Positions 1 through 10,600 of a stretch of DNA of 64,000 bases are shown here, piece after piece. The notes under the pieces were generated by a model. That model worked only from the letters and a program-made list of their open reading frames with translations. It was not told where the DNA came from and searched no databases. The position numbers and the translations under genes were made by a program. Source of the stretch: Polynucleobacter necessarius (lineage in GTDB: Bacteria > Pseudomonadota > Gammaproteobacteria > Burkholderiales > Burkholderiaceae); assembly GCF_900095185.1 (NCBI RefSeq), contig NZ_LT606948.1, forward strand, positions 1,165,915 to 1,229,914, in the 5' to 3' direction. Position 1 is the first letter of the stretch. Each line of letters opens with the position of its first letter.

Positions 1-1
1 G

Positions 2-100
2 CAGCCAGTTTTTAGTAAAGCTTTTGGCGGTCGCCTGGAGTTGTCCTCGATTCGCCTATACGAATCGCCTAATTGTTGGGCTGATGTTCATTCAGCATAA
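2..100 (+). CDS. queD: 3' end of a QueD-like 6-carboxytetrahydropterin synthase
   Basis: Only the last 32 codons are inside the window. They end at TAA 98-100, and the next gene's ATG follows with no gap. The residues RLYESPNCWADV match the closing strand of the QueD/PTPS fold, where an 'R-x-Y-E-(T/S)-P-x-x-W-A' tail is usual. QueD makes the carboxytetrahydropterin precursor of queuosine (known for the family). The assignment rests on a short tail, so it is moderate. Abutment with tadA suggests co-transcription of two tRNA-modification genes (inference). Confidence 0.55.
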   Translation, partial: QPVFSKAFGGRLELSSIRLYESPNCWADVHSA

Positions 101-1506
<1,406 letters not shown>

Positions 1507-1515
1507 CTTATATAG

Positions 1516-2003
1516 ACCGTTCTCGATAAAGCACCGCCTTTTGAGATTCGCTCCTACGCGCCTATGCTTTTCGCAGAAGTACAAGTTGAAGGCGATCTAG
1601 ATGATGCATCTAGTCAAGGCTTTCGTCTAATTCAAATCAGCGAAAAGATCGCAATGACCGCACCAGTAATTGTTGTTGATCAAAGCTTAAAAAGTTCAAA
1701 AATTGCAATGACTGTTCCCGGTGGGATTGAACCTAATGCTGGCAAATAGACCGTATCATTTGTGATGCCTGCCGAATATACGATGGAATGAATACCTAAG
1801 CCAATCAATCCACTTGTACGACTTCGTCAAATTTCTATAGCGAAGAAAAAGTAGCTGAAAAAACATTGGAGCTAGAGCAGTGGATGAAAACTCGTCAGCT
1901 CCAGAGCGCAGGAGCGCCGAATTTTGCACGCTATAATCTATCTTGGATATTACCCTTTATGCCTCGAAATGAGGTGATGATTAATTTGCGCGATTCATTC
2001 TGA
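1516..2003 (+). pseudogene. SOUL family heme-binding protein pseudogene
   Basis: Starting near 1531 the frame reads PPFEIRSYAPMLFAEVQVEG, then SEKIAMTAPVIV and IAMTVPGG, then (after a stop at 1747) VSFVMPAEYTME and a C-terminus NEVMINLRDSF ending at TGA 2001-2003. Paired 'K-I-A-M-T-(A/V)-P' motifs and 'SFVMPxEYT' are the SOUL signature. The N-terminal membrane or signal segment is missing; homology begins right after the ldcA stop, so a deletion joined the two. At least two in-frame stops and a shift near 1820. Confidence 0.88.
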
Positions 2004-2027
2004 GCTTCCAAAGCTCTTTAGTAAGAA

Positions 2028-2816
2028 CTACCCACCACCATTAATTCCAATGACTTTCGTTAGTGTAGGGAGTACTTGAGCTAAGTGTTTTTCTAGAGTC
2101 CATGGTGGATTTATAATGAACATACCACTAGACTGTAAGCGTCGCTCACCAGGGGCATTTTCAACGCGCAACTCAGTATTCAGCCAAGATCGTTTATGGT
2201 TTGCAGCAATTTTTTTTAAAAAATCGGGTAGGGCGGCAGATTCTCGTCTTGAGATCGCTGGGTACCAAATGGCATAGCAGCCAGTGGCAAATCGAGTGAG
2301 CGCTTCTTGCATCGCAGTCTCCAGATAGCGATAGTCCTGTTTGTCTTCGTAGGAAGGATCAATCAATATTAAGCCGCGCCGACTTGGCGAAGGTAGTAAG
2401 CCTTTGAGGCTGGCAAAACTATCTTCTGCATAGACGTCAATTTGTTTTGATTGCTTTAATTGATTGACGTTATGACGCAATAAGCGTGCCAACATAAATG
2501 GCGATCCGGGATAATTATCAAGCCGTCCTTCCACCTTTTCAGTATCAATTTGCTTTAAATATGCTTGAATACTCTCTGGGGGTATCTGCAAGCAAGTTTT
2601 AATATATTGCTTAAGGCGAAAGATGCCGCCATCCGCCTCCTTGCTAACGGTTGAAAATTTATCCTGTAGACTGTAAATGCCAGCGCCTGCATCTGTATCT
2701 ACGATAGTAAGTGCGCCCGATTTTTCTTGGAGATATTGAACCAAATGTATCAAGGTGAGATGCTTGAGAATATCTGCATGACTACCTGTATGAAATGCAG
2801 GTCTATAGCTAAACAT
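2028..2816 (-). CDS. rlmJ: 23S rRNA (adenine2030-N6)-methyltransferase RlmJ
   Basis: 262 residues, close to family length. The N-terminal MFSYRPAFHTGSHADILKH is the conserved RlmJ start, and a Rossmann methyltransferase core follows. The N6-adenine methyltransferase motif IV reads DPSY at residues 153-156 (LILIDPSYEDKQDY) where E. coli has DPPY. I cannot tell whether Ser is a normal clade variant. It is the last gene of the minus-strand run after the PAP2 phosphatase, 12 bases upstream. The reading frame is intact. Confidence 0.93.
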   Translation of the reverse strand: MFSYRPAFHTGSHADILKHLTLIHLVQYLQEKSGALTIVDTDAGAGIYSLQDKFSTVSKEADGGIFRLKQYIKTCLQIPPESIQAYLKQIDTEKVEGRLDNYPGSPFMLARLLRHNVNQLKQSKQIDVYAEDSFASLKGLLPSPSRRGLILIDPSYEDKQDYRYLETAMQEALTRFATGCYAIWYPAISRRESAALPDFLKKIAANHKRSWLNTELRVENAPGERRLQSSGMFIINPPWTLEKHLAQVLPTLTKVIGINGGG

Positions 2817-2828
2817 AGCGACGCGTAC

Positions 2829-3614
2829 TCACAGTGTTCGCGACCTAGATAACTGCGCTTTGCCAAAAAATATCAGCGTAGTTATCAAAACTGCAATGGA
2901 AGCATATTGCAGAGGTTGATTTAACTCTAGATCCATAACTTGAGTAATATGAGCATATATGGATACCAGGCCACTAATAGCAATAAGGCGAGGCCAAATC
3001 TTATTTGGCTTGAGAGTGGCCTCAGGGAGAAGGTTGGCAAGTAATGCGCCAAACATTCCACACCATATACCTAAGCCAGCGCCAGCCAATACATCTGTAA
3101 ACCAATGTGCCCCAACAGCATTGCGTGAAAGTCCTACCAAGGCAGCAAGAACAAATAAAACAAGGAGAGGTTTACGCTTGCCTTTATTGACAGAAAAATA
3201 GAGGCCAGTAGCTACTGCGAATGCGGTAAGAGTATGTCCGGAAGGCAATGCCTTATGAAGCAAAATGTCACCGATCCGATAAAAGCTACCCTCTGTTAGA
3301 ACACCGCCAGGTCTGGGAAGGCTAAAAAAAGTTTTTAAAGGGGTGCTTATCAAGCCTGCAAGAGCTCCAGAAAAAATGCCCGCCGATAACATTCTGGGTG
3401 CTATCAGTAACAGGGGGAATGCAAATGCAAATACACCCCAACCATTGCCGAAAAAAGTAAGCCAGGTCCACAGGTTATCGGGTAACTGCTGTGTTAGTTG
3501 GTTAATGAACAAAAAACTACTACTTTGAAATTCACCAAAGTAAATTATACCTGCGAGAGTCAGTGGAACCAGCGGAACAAACCAAGCAAATGTCGGTATT
3601 GCATTTTTATTCAT
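2829..3614 (-). CDS. PAP2-family membrane phosphatase
   Basis: 261 residues with about six hydrophobic helices. All three parts of the acid-phosphatase signature are present: K-x6-RP (KTFFSLPRP), PSGH (ALPSGHTLTAFA) and SR-x5-H-x3-D (SRNAVGAHWFTD). Such enzymes dephosphorylate undecaprenyl-pyrophosphate, phosphatidylglycerophosphate or lipid A at the periplasmic face; the substrate cannot be read from sequence. It begins five bases after a GT9 glycosyltransferase, so a role in recycling lipid carriers for glycan assembly is plausible (inference). Intact. Confidence 0.9.
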   Translation of the reverse strand: MNKNAIPTFAWFVPLVPLTLAGIIYFGEFQSSSFLFINQLTQQLPDNLWTWLTFFGNGWGVFAFAFPLLLIAPRMLSAGIFSGALAGLISTPLKTFFSLPRPGGVLTEGSFYRIGDILLHKALPSGHTLTAFAVATGLYFSVNKGKRKPLLVLFVLAALVGLSRNAVGAHWFTDVLAGAGLGIWCGMFGALLANLLPEATLKPNKIWPRLIAISGLVSIYAHITQVMDLELNQPLQYASIAVLITTLIFFGKAQLSRSRTL

Positions 3615-3619
3615 TCAGC

Positions 3620-4879
3620 TTAACTAGCCTTTGCTTGATCGGAAGCCTGTATTTGTGTGATGACTTTGTCTAGCACTTGTGAAACTGTGATTGCTTGCAT
3701 ACACACGTTATCCTGACACGGGGTCTTGCGATGATTAGCAGCACTAACGCAAGGAGAGCAGGCTAAGTTAGCGGTGATAGCAATTGAATTACCAACTGAG
3801 CCATAAAGAGCTGGAGTTTCAGGCCCAAATAGAACAACCGTACGTAATGGAGTTGCTGCAGAGAAGTGGCCTGGGCCAGAGTCATTGGTCACCATTACAT
3901 CTGACAGGGTATATAGAGGTGGTAACTCAGTAAAACTTACCTGTCCAGCAAAATTCAGTGCATTTTTTACATTAGCTACAGATCGCACTTTTTCTGCATA
4001 AGAAATTTCATTAGGAGATCCTGTAATTAAGATAAGGTCGCTTGAAAACTGTTGATGAAGCGCTTGAATGAGCTCGGAAAAGCGCTGTTGGGCCCAGCGA
4101 CGTTGCGGCAAGAGATCGCTGGCATTAGGGTTAATTAAAATCAAACGATTTTTTCCTAAGGTGTAATTAATTCCAGCATCATGAGCGAGTTTTTCAATGC
4201 GATGACGAACCTTTTCTAAGGAGTCTGGATTGAGGATGGCTTGCTCTAGGCGAACTTCTGAGTCTGGGATCTCAATTTTGCTGAAAGGAACCTCAATCTT
4301 CTGCGCAAAGGCAGCATGAATCAGCGAGAGGAAATTCTTGGTAATATGAATGTGTGGGTTGTAGTGCACTTTTCGGGTCAGCATAAATCCACGCCATAGC
4401 CCTTCTCCATGAAAAATGTGATAACCCACGCGTCGGCGTGCTCCGCACATACCTGTTAGTAGTGCTGTAAAACGGGAGAACAACTCTAAATCAATTACTG
4501 TATCAATACGGTGAGTGCGAGCTAACACTAAAAAACGCAAGGTATCTTTAACTAACCTACTTAAACTTGATGCATCAATTGTGAAAATATTCTCTGGCTT
4601 AACGGTATTGAGCAAAGTGAGACTGGCGCGATTGTTCTTAAAGATTAAGAAAAACAACTCTGCTCCACGTGCTTGAGCATTACGCATTGCTGGGTCTACC
4701 AAGATTGCACTACCCATTTCAGAGAGTTCAATGAAGAGCATTTTTTTTGGCGTCTCTGGGCCGCGACTGACCATATTTTTGATGCCATCTATCAAGGCGA
4801 CAAATGGGCTAACGACTGCACAAAGTGGAACACCAACCCAATGGTCAATTGCGCGCATAGTGTTGACGCTAATAGTCAT
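3620..4879 (-). CDS. glycosyltransferase family 9 (heptosyltransferase-like)
   Basis: 419 residues, longer than WaaC/WaaF because of about 45 extra N-terminal residues before MLFIELSEMGSAILVDPAM, which is the usual GT9 start. The C-terminal domain has the donor-site block VTNDSGPGHFSAA and VVLFGPETPALYG. A cysteine-rich stretch (LACSPCVSAANHRKTPC) near residue 375 is typical of GT9 members that are not classic heptosyltransferases. It lies 17 bases downstream of the flippase-like gene. Probably adds a sugar to LPS core or a related envelope glycan; acceptor unknown. Intact. Confidence 0.88.
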   Translation of the reverse strand: MTISVNTMRAIDHWVGVPLCAVVSPFVALIDGIKNMVSRGPETPKKMLFIELSEMGSAILVDPAMRNAQARGAELFFLIFKNNRASLTLLNTVKPENIFTIDASSLSRLVKDTLRFLVLARTHRIDTVIDLELFSRFTALLTGMCGARRRVGYHIFHGEGLWRGFMLTRKVHYNPHIHITKNFLSLIHAAFAQKIEVPFSKIEIPDSEVRLEQAILNPDSLEKVRHRIEKLAHDAGINYTLGKNRLILINPNASDLLPQRRWAQQRFSELIQALHQQFSSDLILITGSPNEISYAEKVRSVANVKNALNFAGQVSFTELPPLYTLSDVMVTNDSGPGHFSAATPLRTVVLFGPETPALYGSVGNSIAITANLACSPCVSAANHRKTPCQDNVCMQAITVSQVLDKVITQIQASDQAKAS

Positions 4880-4896
4880 AGTTTTACTCTACTGAA

Positions 4897-5940
4897 TTAT
4901 TTTCGTTTTAATAAAAAATAGGCGCCCGGCAAAACGGATAAAACAGTAATTGCTCCATAGCTAATAGAAGCAAGCACCGTTAGAGAAGGATTTACTCCCC
5001 ATAGCGCCAGGACAGAAGAAAGCGTGGCTTCACGAAGTCCCCAGCCAGATATACTGATTGGCAGCATGAGTAACAAGCTTAATGCGGGCAGGCCAATCAT
5101 CAAACCCTCTATCGGAGCATCGACACCATATGCTTTTAGACAAAAGAGCAAAGTCAAAATTGTCAAAAAGTGAATGCCAATTGCCAAAAATGCTTGAACA
5201 ATATTGTTGGGCCAAGCAAATGCAAGCTTGATCCCTGGCATAGCGTTATTCATATTGAAGCGATCCAAAAGCTTGTGTAAAAGTTTTTGACTGGGACTCC
5301 AAGCCAAAAGCAGGGAGATTGCTCCTCCTGCCAATAACATAACGGACATCACCGCATAGCCCAGGTCTTGACCCCATGCGGCTAAAGTAGCGCCGCCTAA
5401 AACTAAGCCAATGCCACCGAGTAAATTATTTCCTGCTAAGCCTAAAAGGCGATCAACCAAAACCATTGAAAAACTGAGGCGTAATTTAGATGTGGCATGT
5501 TCAAGGTCTACTAAGTGGTGTAATTCCTCATCAAGTTCCTTGGTTTCGGATGGATTACCTGTGCTTGTCAGGTGAGTTGCTGTAATAGCACGATAGCTAT
5601 CACCACCTACTGTGCTTGGCAGACCCTGATTAATCAGACCGCCTGCAAAGTAGAGTCCAATATAGGAGCGAATGCGACGGGGAAATCCTACGGCTTGCAT
5701 AAATAATCCCCAGCGATATCCTCCGCAAATATAGGCGCATATCATGCTTCCTAGTGCTGCTAAAAACCAAAGCGGTTGCATTTGAATATGGGTGTCGAAA
5801 AGCGAGTACCAATCAATTCCGCTGGTTGCTTTCCAAAGCAATGCAATCGAAAGTAAAACGCGAATGGTGGGCCAAGTTCGTTTGAGAATGGTTGTCCACC
5901 CCGATTGGGTTTTTGGGGTGGGTTGGGCTTGTGAACTCAT
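4897..5940 (-). CDS. lysylphosphatidylglycerol synthetase-like / UPF0104 flippase-domain membrane protein
   Basis: 347 residues with eight or more hydrophobic segments. The conserved patch AGGLINQGLPSTVGGDSYRA (near residues 94-113) and SISGWGLREAT near the C-terminus are typical of the LPG_synthase_TM/UPF0104 family. There is no soluble lysyl-transferase domain. Small members often sit with glycosyltransferases and are thought to move or present lipid-linked substrates. Here it lies between GT39 and GT9 genes, so a part in the same glycan pathway is likely (inference). Intact. Confidence 0.85.
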   Translation of the reverse strand: MSSQAQPTPKTQSGWTTILKRTWPTIRVLLSIALLWKATSGIDWYSLFDTHIQMQPLWFLAALGSMICAYICGGYRWGLFMQAVGFPRRIRSYIGLYFAGGLINQGLPSTVGGDSYRAITATHLTSTGNPSETKELDEELHHLVDLEHATSKLRLSFSMVLVDRLLGLAGNNLLGGIGLVLGGATLAAWGQDLGYAVMSVMLLAGGAISLLLAWSPSQKLLHKLLDRFNMNNAMPGIKLAFAWPNNIVQAFLAIGIHFLTILTLLFCLKAYGVDAPIEGLMIGLPALSLLLMLPISISGWGLREATLSSVLALWGVNPSLTVLASISYGAITVLSVLPGAYFLLKRK

Positions 5941-5998
5941 ATGCGTAAGGATAATGCCTTGAACCCATAAGGTCTTGAATTTGAGGGAATTACTCTAT

Positions 5999-7486
5999 TC
6001 AGTTGGGTCCTTGCCAGTTGCTACAAAGGCTAAAGTCAAATTTTGACAAAATTCGACCAAATCGCTTTATTTCGAGACTATCGATGGCCTCGCATGTCTC
6101 AAAGCTCGATTTCTCCCCTATTGGCTTAGCGTGCGGCATCTCAGACCATTGAATTAGAAGAACAGTTGCCCCAATTGGTAGTTCACCAAACCAGAGGTCA
6201 AATTGATCTTGCCTGTGGTCTAAAACAAATACTGGGGTGGGGGATGCGTACCAAGCAGCGCGACTACCTAATGTCCAATTCTGTACGGCAATACCATCAG
6301 CTTTTGTGGCTTTCGTCAATGCAGCAGATTTTTGACCTGCTAATTTCCAGCCATACAAATCAGCAATAGGATTTGATTTAATTGAGGCTGAGCCAATACC
6401 TCCAGATAGCACATACCCAAAGCCAATGCAGCACAGAACGATTTGGGTAATCAGGAAGAAGCGAATCCATTTGCGGTGTTGTGTGGCCCAAGCTTTAGCT
6501 AAACCGATACCCGCAAAAGGTGCAAGACAAAACCATGCGGGTGAAGTCCAGTGCGGAAGTCCCCCTCCACCAGACAAGCCAGTAAAAACTGCAAATGGAA
6601 TGGCAAAGAAACCAAGAAGAGCAAGCAAAGAAATTTTGCTCGCATGCATAGAGTCTTTTAAAAAGACAACACAGCCAAAAATAAAGAGGGGGCCAAAGAC
6701 TAAAATTTGAATGCTGGTGTAAGCTGCCAATCTGCGCCATAGCCATTCTCCTCCGCCTCCATGGGCAAGCTGGTATTTAAATGAAATCCAATCGTTGACC
6801 CAATTCCAATAAAGGACGGGGGTAATTAGTAATAGGGCGATTACCAGTGCTAACCAAAAGCCTACTTTTGTGAGCCATGCCTTTCTTGGTGAACTCAGCA
6901 ATACCAATACAAATGCAATCGCAGTAAATGCAGCAGTGTATTTACTTAATCCCGCTAAGCCGAACAAGATTCCCGTGAATATCCAATCGCCTGTGCTGAA
7001 TTGATCTTTACTTAGCCAACGAAGAGTCATCCACATCAATCCAAGGCTTAAAGGAGTAAGTAAGGTATCTGGTAGTAAACCAATTGCCAAAATGTGCAAC
7101 ATGGGCGCAGCAATAACGGTGAGGACTGCTAGAAGTCCACATAAATTTGCCGATGGTAGTGCGCTTGTCAGGTAACCTGCATGACGACCTTGCATTAAAT
7201 GATGTAATTCAATGGTGACTTGATAAACCAAGTAAGTAGAAATGATCCACAATAATTCTGGGACAAGACGGATGACACCTTCGGATGAAGTGAGGGCAAC
7301 TATTGGCCACTGTATCCAACCAACCATGGGCGGGTGATCAAAGTAACTCCAGGCTAGGTTTTGGGCATACAGCGCATAGTGAGCCTCATCTACTGAAAAC
7401 TCGATAGAAAAGCCTAAGGCCAGATGAATAACTGCCGCAATAAAAGCGCAGATGATGGCCAAGCTTGAGGGTGATTGATGACGCAT
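5999..7486 (-). CDS. glycosyltransferase family 39 (ArnT/PMT-like) membrane protein
   Basis: 495 residues and many membrane segments. The first periplasmic loop has the acidic pair of GT-C enzymes (VDEAHYALYAQN) and then YFDHPPMVGWIQW, the 'DHPP' motif of the GT39/ArnT group. These enzymes transfer a sugar from a polyprenyl phosphate to lipid or protein on the periplasmic side. First gene of the minus-strand envelope run and 58 bases before the flippase-like gene. The substrate is not deducible. Intact. Confidence 0.88.
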   Translation of the reverse strand: MRHQSPSSLAIICAFIAAVIHLALGFSIEFSVDEAHYALYAQNLAWSYFDHPPMVGWIQWPIVALTSSEGVIRLVPELLWIISTYLVYQVTIELHHLMQGRHAGYLTSALPSANLCGLLAVLTVIAAPMLHILAIGLLPDTLLTPLSLGLMWMTLRWLSKDQFSTGDWIFTGILFGLAGLSKYTAAFTAIAFVLVLLSSPRKAWLTKVGFWLALVIALLLITPVLYWNWVNDWISFKYQLAHGGGGEWLWRRLAAYTSIQILVFGPLFIFGCVVFLKDSMHASKISLLALLGFFAIPFAVFTGLSGGGGLPHWTSPAWFCLAPFAGIGLAKAWATQHRKWIRFFLITQIVLCCIGFGYVLSGGIGSASIKSNPIADLYGWKLAGQKSAALTKATKADGIAVQNWTLGSRAAWYASPTPVFVLDHRQDQFDLWFGELPIGATVLLIQWSEMPHAKPIGEKSSFETCEAIDSLEIKRFGRILSKFDFSLCSNWQGPN

Positions 7487-7533
7487 GTTGTAATTTTAGA
7501 CTCAGAAAGGCCAATCTTTGGGACAATTAAAGT

Positions 7534-7918
7534 ATGTATAAGCAAGCTCTACTGTCCGTTCTAAAGTTCCTCTTAGTTAGAGCGTCCATATTCTTGGTTG
7601 GATGCGCTGGTCTGAGCGGCGATTCTGTTCAGAATGAAGCTGGACAACCTTTTAATGCCGAGCAATTACCTTGCTCAAGAGAAGTTGCCAAAGTTCTCTG
7701 CCGAGACTGTGGCGCGACTTAGCGGAGGATTATAAGCGCGCCCCCCTATGGTGAGGCGCCAGGGGAGGTGATTAGGATCGCTTTATTAGCAGATACAGAC
7801 AATACAAAGTCTGAAGCTTGTGCTTTTTATGGTGATATTGAATTGATTCGCAAGCACCCAAAATGAAAATCAATCCCGACACCAAAGATTTAATCGGGCT
7901 TTAAAGATCAAGATCTTC
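7534..7918 (+). pseudogene. unrecognised lipoprotein-like gene, broken
   Basis: A 62-codon frame starts with a hydrophobic segment and a lipobox-like LVGCAG (Cys near residue 24), then stops at 7720-7722. Downstream, other frames keep coding-like stretches (PPYGEAPGEVIRIALLADTD and YGDIELIRKHPK) up to about 7870. I do not recognise the family. The pattern suggests a small outer-membrane or periplasmic lipoprotein that has lost its frame. Confidence 0.45.
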
Positions 7919-7935
7919 AGTAAACAAAAGTTTAT

Positions 7936-10197
7936 TTAATGATGTGCAGGGCGCCAGCGCTTTAGTAGTAGTGCGTTACTAAGAACGCAAAAACTAGAGA
8001 GTGCCATAGCGCTGCCAGCTAGCATCGGCGAGAGATAGCCTAGCGCTGCCAGTGGGATACCAGTAGCATTAAAGACAAAAGCCCAGAATAAATTTTGCTG
8101 GATTTTTTTCCATGTTCGTTTGGAGATATCTATTGCATTTGCCACTAGAGTAGGATCGCCTCTCATGAGGGTAATACCAGCTGCTTGCATTGCGACATTG
8201 GTACCAGTGGACATGGCCATCCCAACATCTGCAGTTGCTAAAGCAGGAGCATCATTTACGCCATCACCTACCATGGCAACATAATGGCGTTGACCCTCGT
8301 TTACTTTTAGTGAGCGAATAACTTCTGCCTTATCGCCTGGCATGATTTGTGCATAGATTTCTTCAATTCCAATCGAGTTGGCAACGCGATTGGCCGCCGC
8401 CAAATTATCTCCTGAGAGCATTACTGCACGGATATGCAAATTATTAACTGCTTCTTTGGCAGAATCTTTTATCTCGTCCCCAAATGCAATGATGGCGATT
8501 GGCGATGACGTTGTTTCGTTATTCATTAAAACTGAAACAGTTTGCCCTGCATCAAAACATTTTTGCGCCTTACTCAGTATTGCCGAGAGATGATGGTTGT
8601 CTTTTAGGGAGGCAATGCTTTGTAGACTCAGACTTTGGCCTATCAAAATGCCTGAACTAGGTTTACCGCTGATCCCTATGCCAGGTAAAGCCTTGCTGTC
8701 TCTTGGGCTGATGGGATTAAGACCGTTTTGCTTAGCGGCATCTAATAAGGCTCTTGCAAGCGGATGCTCGCTTCCAAGTTGAAGGCCTGCCGCACTAGCA
8801 AGAATATCGTTTGTGGACAAAGAAGGATTGATTGGAATAATCTCCAGCAATCTTGGTTTGCCGATAGTGAGAGTGCCTGTTTTATCGAAGGCAACTATCT
8901 GCAATCGATGTGCTAACTCAAGAACTTGAGGATCTTTAATTAGAATGCCAAATCGTGCTGCTACCCCGGTGCCAGCCATGATTGCTGCTGGGGTAGCTAG
9001 ACCGAGAGCACAAGGACAAGCAATTACAAGAACTGAGACTGCTCTGAGAATAGCAAGAGAAGCTGAGTCTAAATAAAGCCAATTCGCCAAGCCAGTGATG
9101 AGTGCAATCACGATCACGCTCGGAACAAAAATGGCGCTTACTTGATCCACTAATTTTTGTATTGGTGCTTTTTGGGTTTGAGCTTTTTCTACTAGAGAAA
9201 TGATTTTCGACAGCACACTCTGAATACCGACTGCTTGTGCCTCGATTACTAATACGCCCTCCCCATTGAGAGAGCCACCAATAACATTTTGATCAATATG
9301 CTTTTTGACTGGATTACTCTCGCCTGTGAGAAGTGATTCATCCACATGACTGTTTCCAAGCAAAATTCGACCATCTACGGGCACACGTTCGCCAGGCAGA
9401 ACTAAGACGCGATCTTTTGGAAAGACCTGATCTAAGGGGAGGTCACGAAATTGATCCAATGGAGCGCTTTCGCTAATGACGATCTCTCGCGGCAGTACTT
9501 TGGCGTGTTCGGGCCAGAGCTTTTGTAATGCACGAATTGCTTCACTCGTCTGCTGTTTTGCTCTCGCTTCTAACCACTTGCCAAGTAGGACCATACAAAT
9601 AATGACGGCCGATCCCTCAAAGTAAAGCTCATGCGTTGCATGAGTGGCAATCATCATCTGATACATGCTGAGGCCGTAGGCAGCGCTAGTGCCCAGAGCC
9701 ACTAAGAGATCCATATTGCCTACTCCAGACATCACGGATTGGAAGCCTGCTTTATAGAAACGCCAGCCCAAAAAGAATTGGACCGGGGTAGCAAGTAGTA
9801 ATTGCCATTTAGCAGAGAGGGCCCAATGAATGCCAAAAGGCATGAGTAGCATCGGCAAAAACAGTGGAGCAGAGAGGGCAAATCCTAATAAAACACGACC
9901 TAATCCGTCTGAGCCCCAAAATAAATTAAAGGGGGCTAGCTCTCGAACCGTATGAGGGGAGCTGATTTTGGCTGAATAGCCTGTTTTTTGTACACGAGCA
10001 ATGACTTCATCAATGCTGACGTGAGAGTTGCTAGCTAAGCGAATTTTTGCCTGTTCGGTGGCTAAATTCACACTTGCAGCTTCCACCCCTGGAATCTTAT
10101 CTAGCGCCTTTTCAACCCTTCCTACGCAAGAGGCGCAAGTCATGCCACTTATATCTAGAGTCAATAGCTCAGAATTAGTCTCGTTTTGGGCGCTCAT
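7936..10197 (-). CDS. copA: copper-exporting P1B-type ATPase CopA
   Basis: 753 residues in a typical order: one N-terminal heavy-metal domain with GMTCASC (Cys 21 and 24), transmembrane helices, the TGES actuator loop (LLTGESNPV), the ion-binding CPC helix (IACPCALGLATPAA), the phosphorylation motif DKTGTLT, the HP motif SEHPLARAL and the hinge GDGVNDAPAL. CPC plus the other motifs points to Cu(I) export from the cytoplasm. Divergent from a copZ-like gene 40 bases away. All catalytic motifs are present and the frame is intact. Confidence 0.96.
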   Translation of the reverse strand: MSAQNETNSELLTLDISGMTCASCVGRVEKALDKIPGVEAASVNLATEQAKIRLASNSHVSIDEVIARVQKTGYSAKISSPHTVRELAPFNLFWGSDGLGRVLLGFALSAPLFLPMLLMPFGIHWALSAKWQLLLATPVQFFLGWRFYKAGFQSVMSGVGNMDLLVALGTSAAYGLSMYQMMIATHATHELYFEGSAVIICMVLLGKWLEARAKQQTSEAIRALQKLWPEHAKVLPREIVISESAPLDQFRDLPLDQVFPKDRVLVLPGERVPVDGRILLGNSHVDESLLTGESNPVKKHIDQNVIGGSLNGEGVLVIEAQAVGIQSVLSKIISLVEKAQTQKAPIQKLVDQVSAIFVPSVIVIALITGLANWLYLDSASLAILRAVSVLVIACPCALGLATPAAIMAGTGVAARFGILIKDPQVLELAHRLQIVAFDKTGTLTIGKPRLLEIIPINPSLSTNDILASAAGLQLGSEHPLARALLDAAKQNGLNPISPRDSKALPGIGISGKPSSGILIGQSLSLQSIASLKDNHHLSAILSKAQKCFDAGQTVSVLMNNETTSSPIAIIAFGDEIKDSAKEAVNNLHIRAVMLSGDNLAAANRVANSIGIEEIYAQIMPGDKAEVIRSLKVNEGQRHYVAMVGDGVNDAPALATADVGMAMSTGTNVAMQAAGITLMRGDPTLVANAIDISKRTWKKIQQNLFWAFVFNATGIPLAALGYLSPMLAGSAMALSSFCVLSNALLLKRWRPAHH

Positions 10198-10236
10198 ATA
10201 GAAGATAATCTACTCCATGCAAGCCAAATTCACTAT

Positions 10237-10434
10237 ATGTTCAGTTTAAAAGTATCTGGTATGACCTGTGGAGGCTGTATTAACGCTGTCACTAGGGCAA
10301 AATTCAAGCGGAAGATCCTCAAGGCTATCGTCACAGCGGATTTAGCTACACAGACTGTAAATCTGCAAACTATCTTATCTGCTGAGCAAGCAGGTCAGCT
10401 CATCACAGATGCAGGTTTCTCAGTTGCGGCATAG
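10237..10434 (+). CDS. CopZ-like heavy-metal-associated domain protein
   Basis: 65 residues from ATG 10237: MFSLKVSGMTCGGCINAV, an HMA domain with metal-binding CGGC at about residues 11-14. Family role: carry Cu(I) to CopA, which lies divergently next door. Residues about 20-30 (AKFKRKILKA) do not look like an HMA loop. The neighbouring frame in the same bases reads IQAEDPQ, the expected helix/loop. This implies a one-base loss in the A-run near 10300 and a one-base gain near 10322, which restores the frame. The protein is full length but with a scrambled segment; function uncertain. Confidence 0.8.
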   Translation: MFSLKVSGMTCGGCINAVTRAKFKRKILKAIVTADLATQTVNLQTILSAEQAGQLITDAGFSVAA

Positions 10435-10600
10435 GGTGTGAAGGCTCTATCGAGGGGGTGCTAAAGATAGGGTACTGAGCTGGATCAAAATAATCCCACA
10501 CTCAGCAAGTTTTGCCCGCTACGCGTAAGCTTGCTCTAATTGAAGAAAAATATCAAAACCTAGATCAGTGTTCTAAGTTTATTTATATCAGGAGAATGTA

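Noticed and set aside
6166-6746. Several 60-95 codon frames inside the GT39 gene
   Set aside because: Shadows of the intact 495-codon gene, with no ribosome-binding sites or similarity to known proteins.
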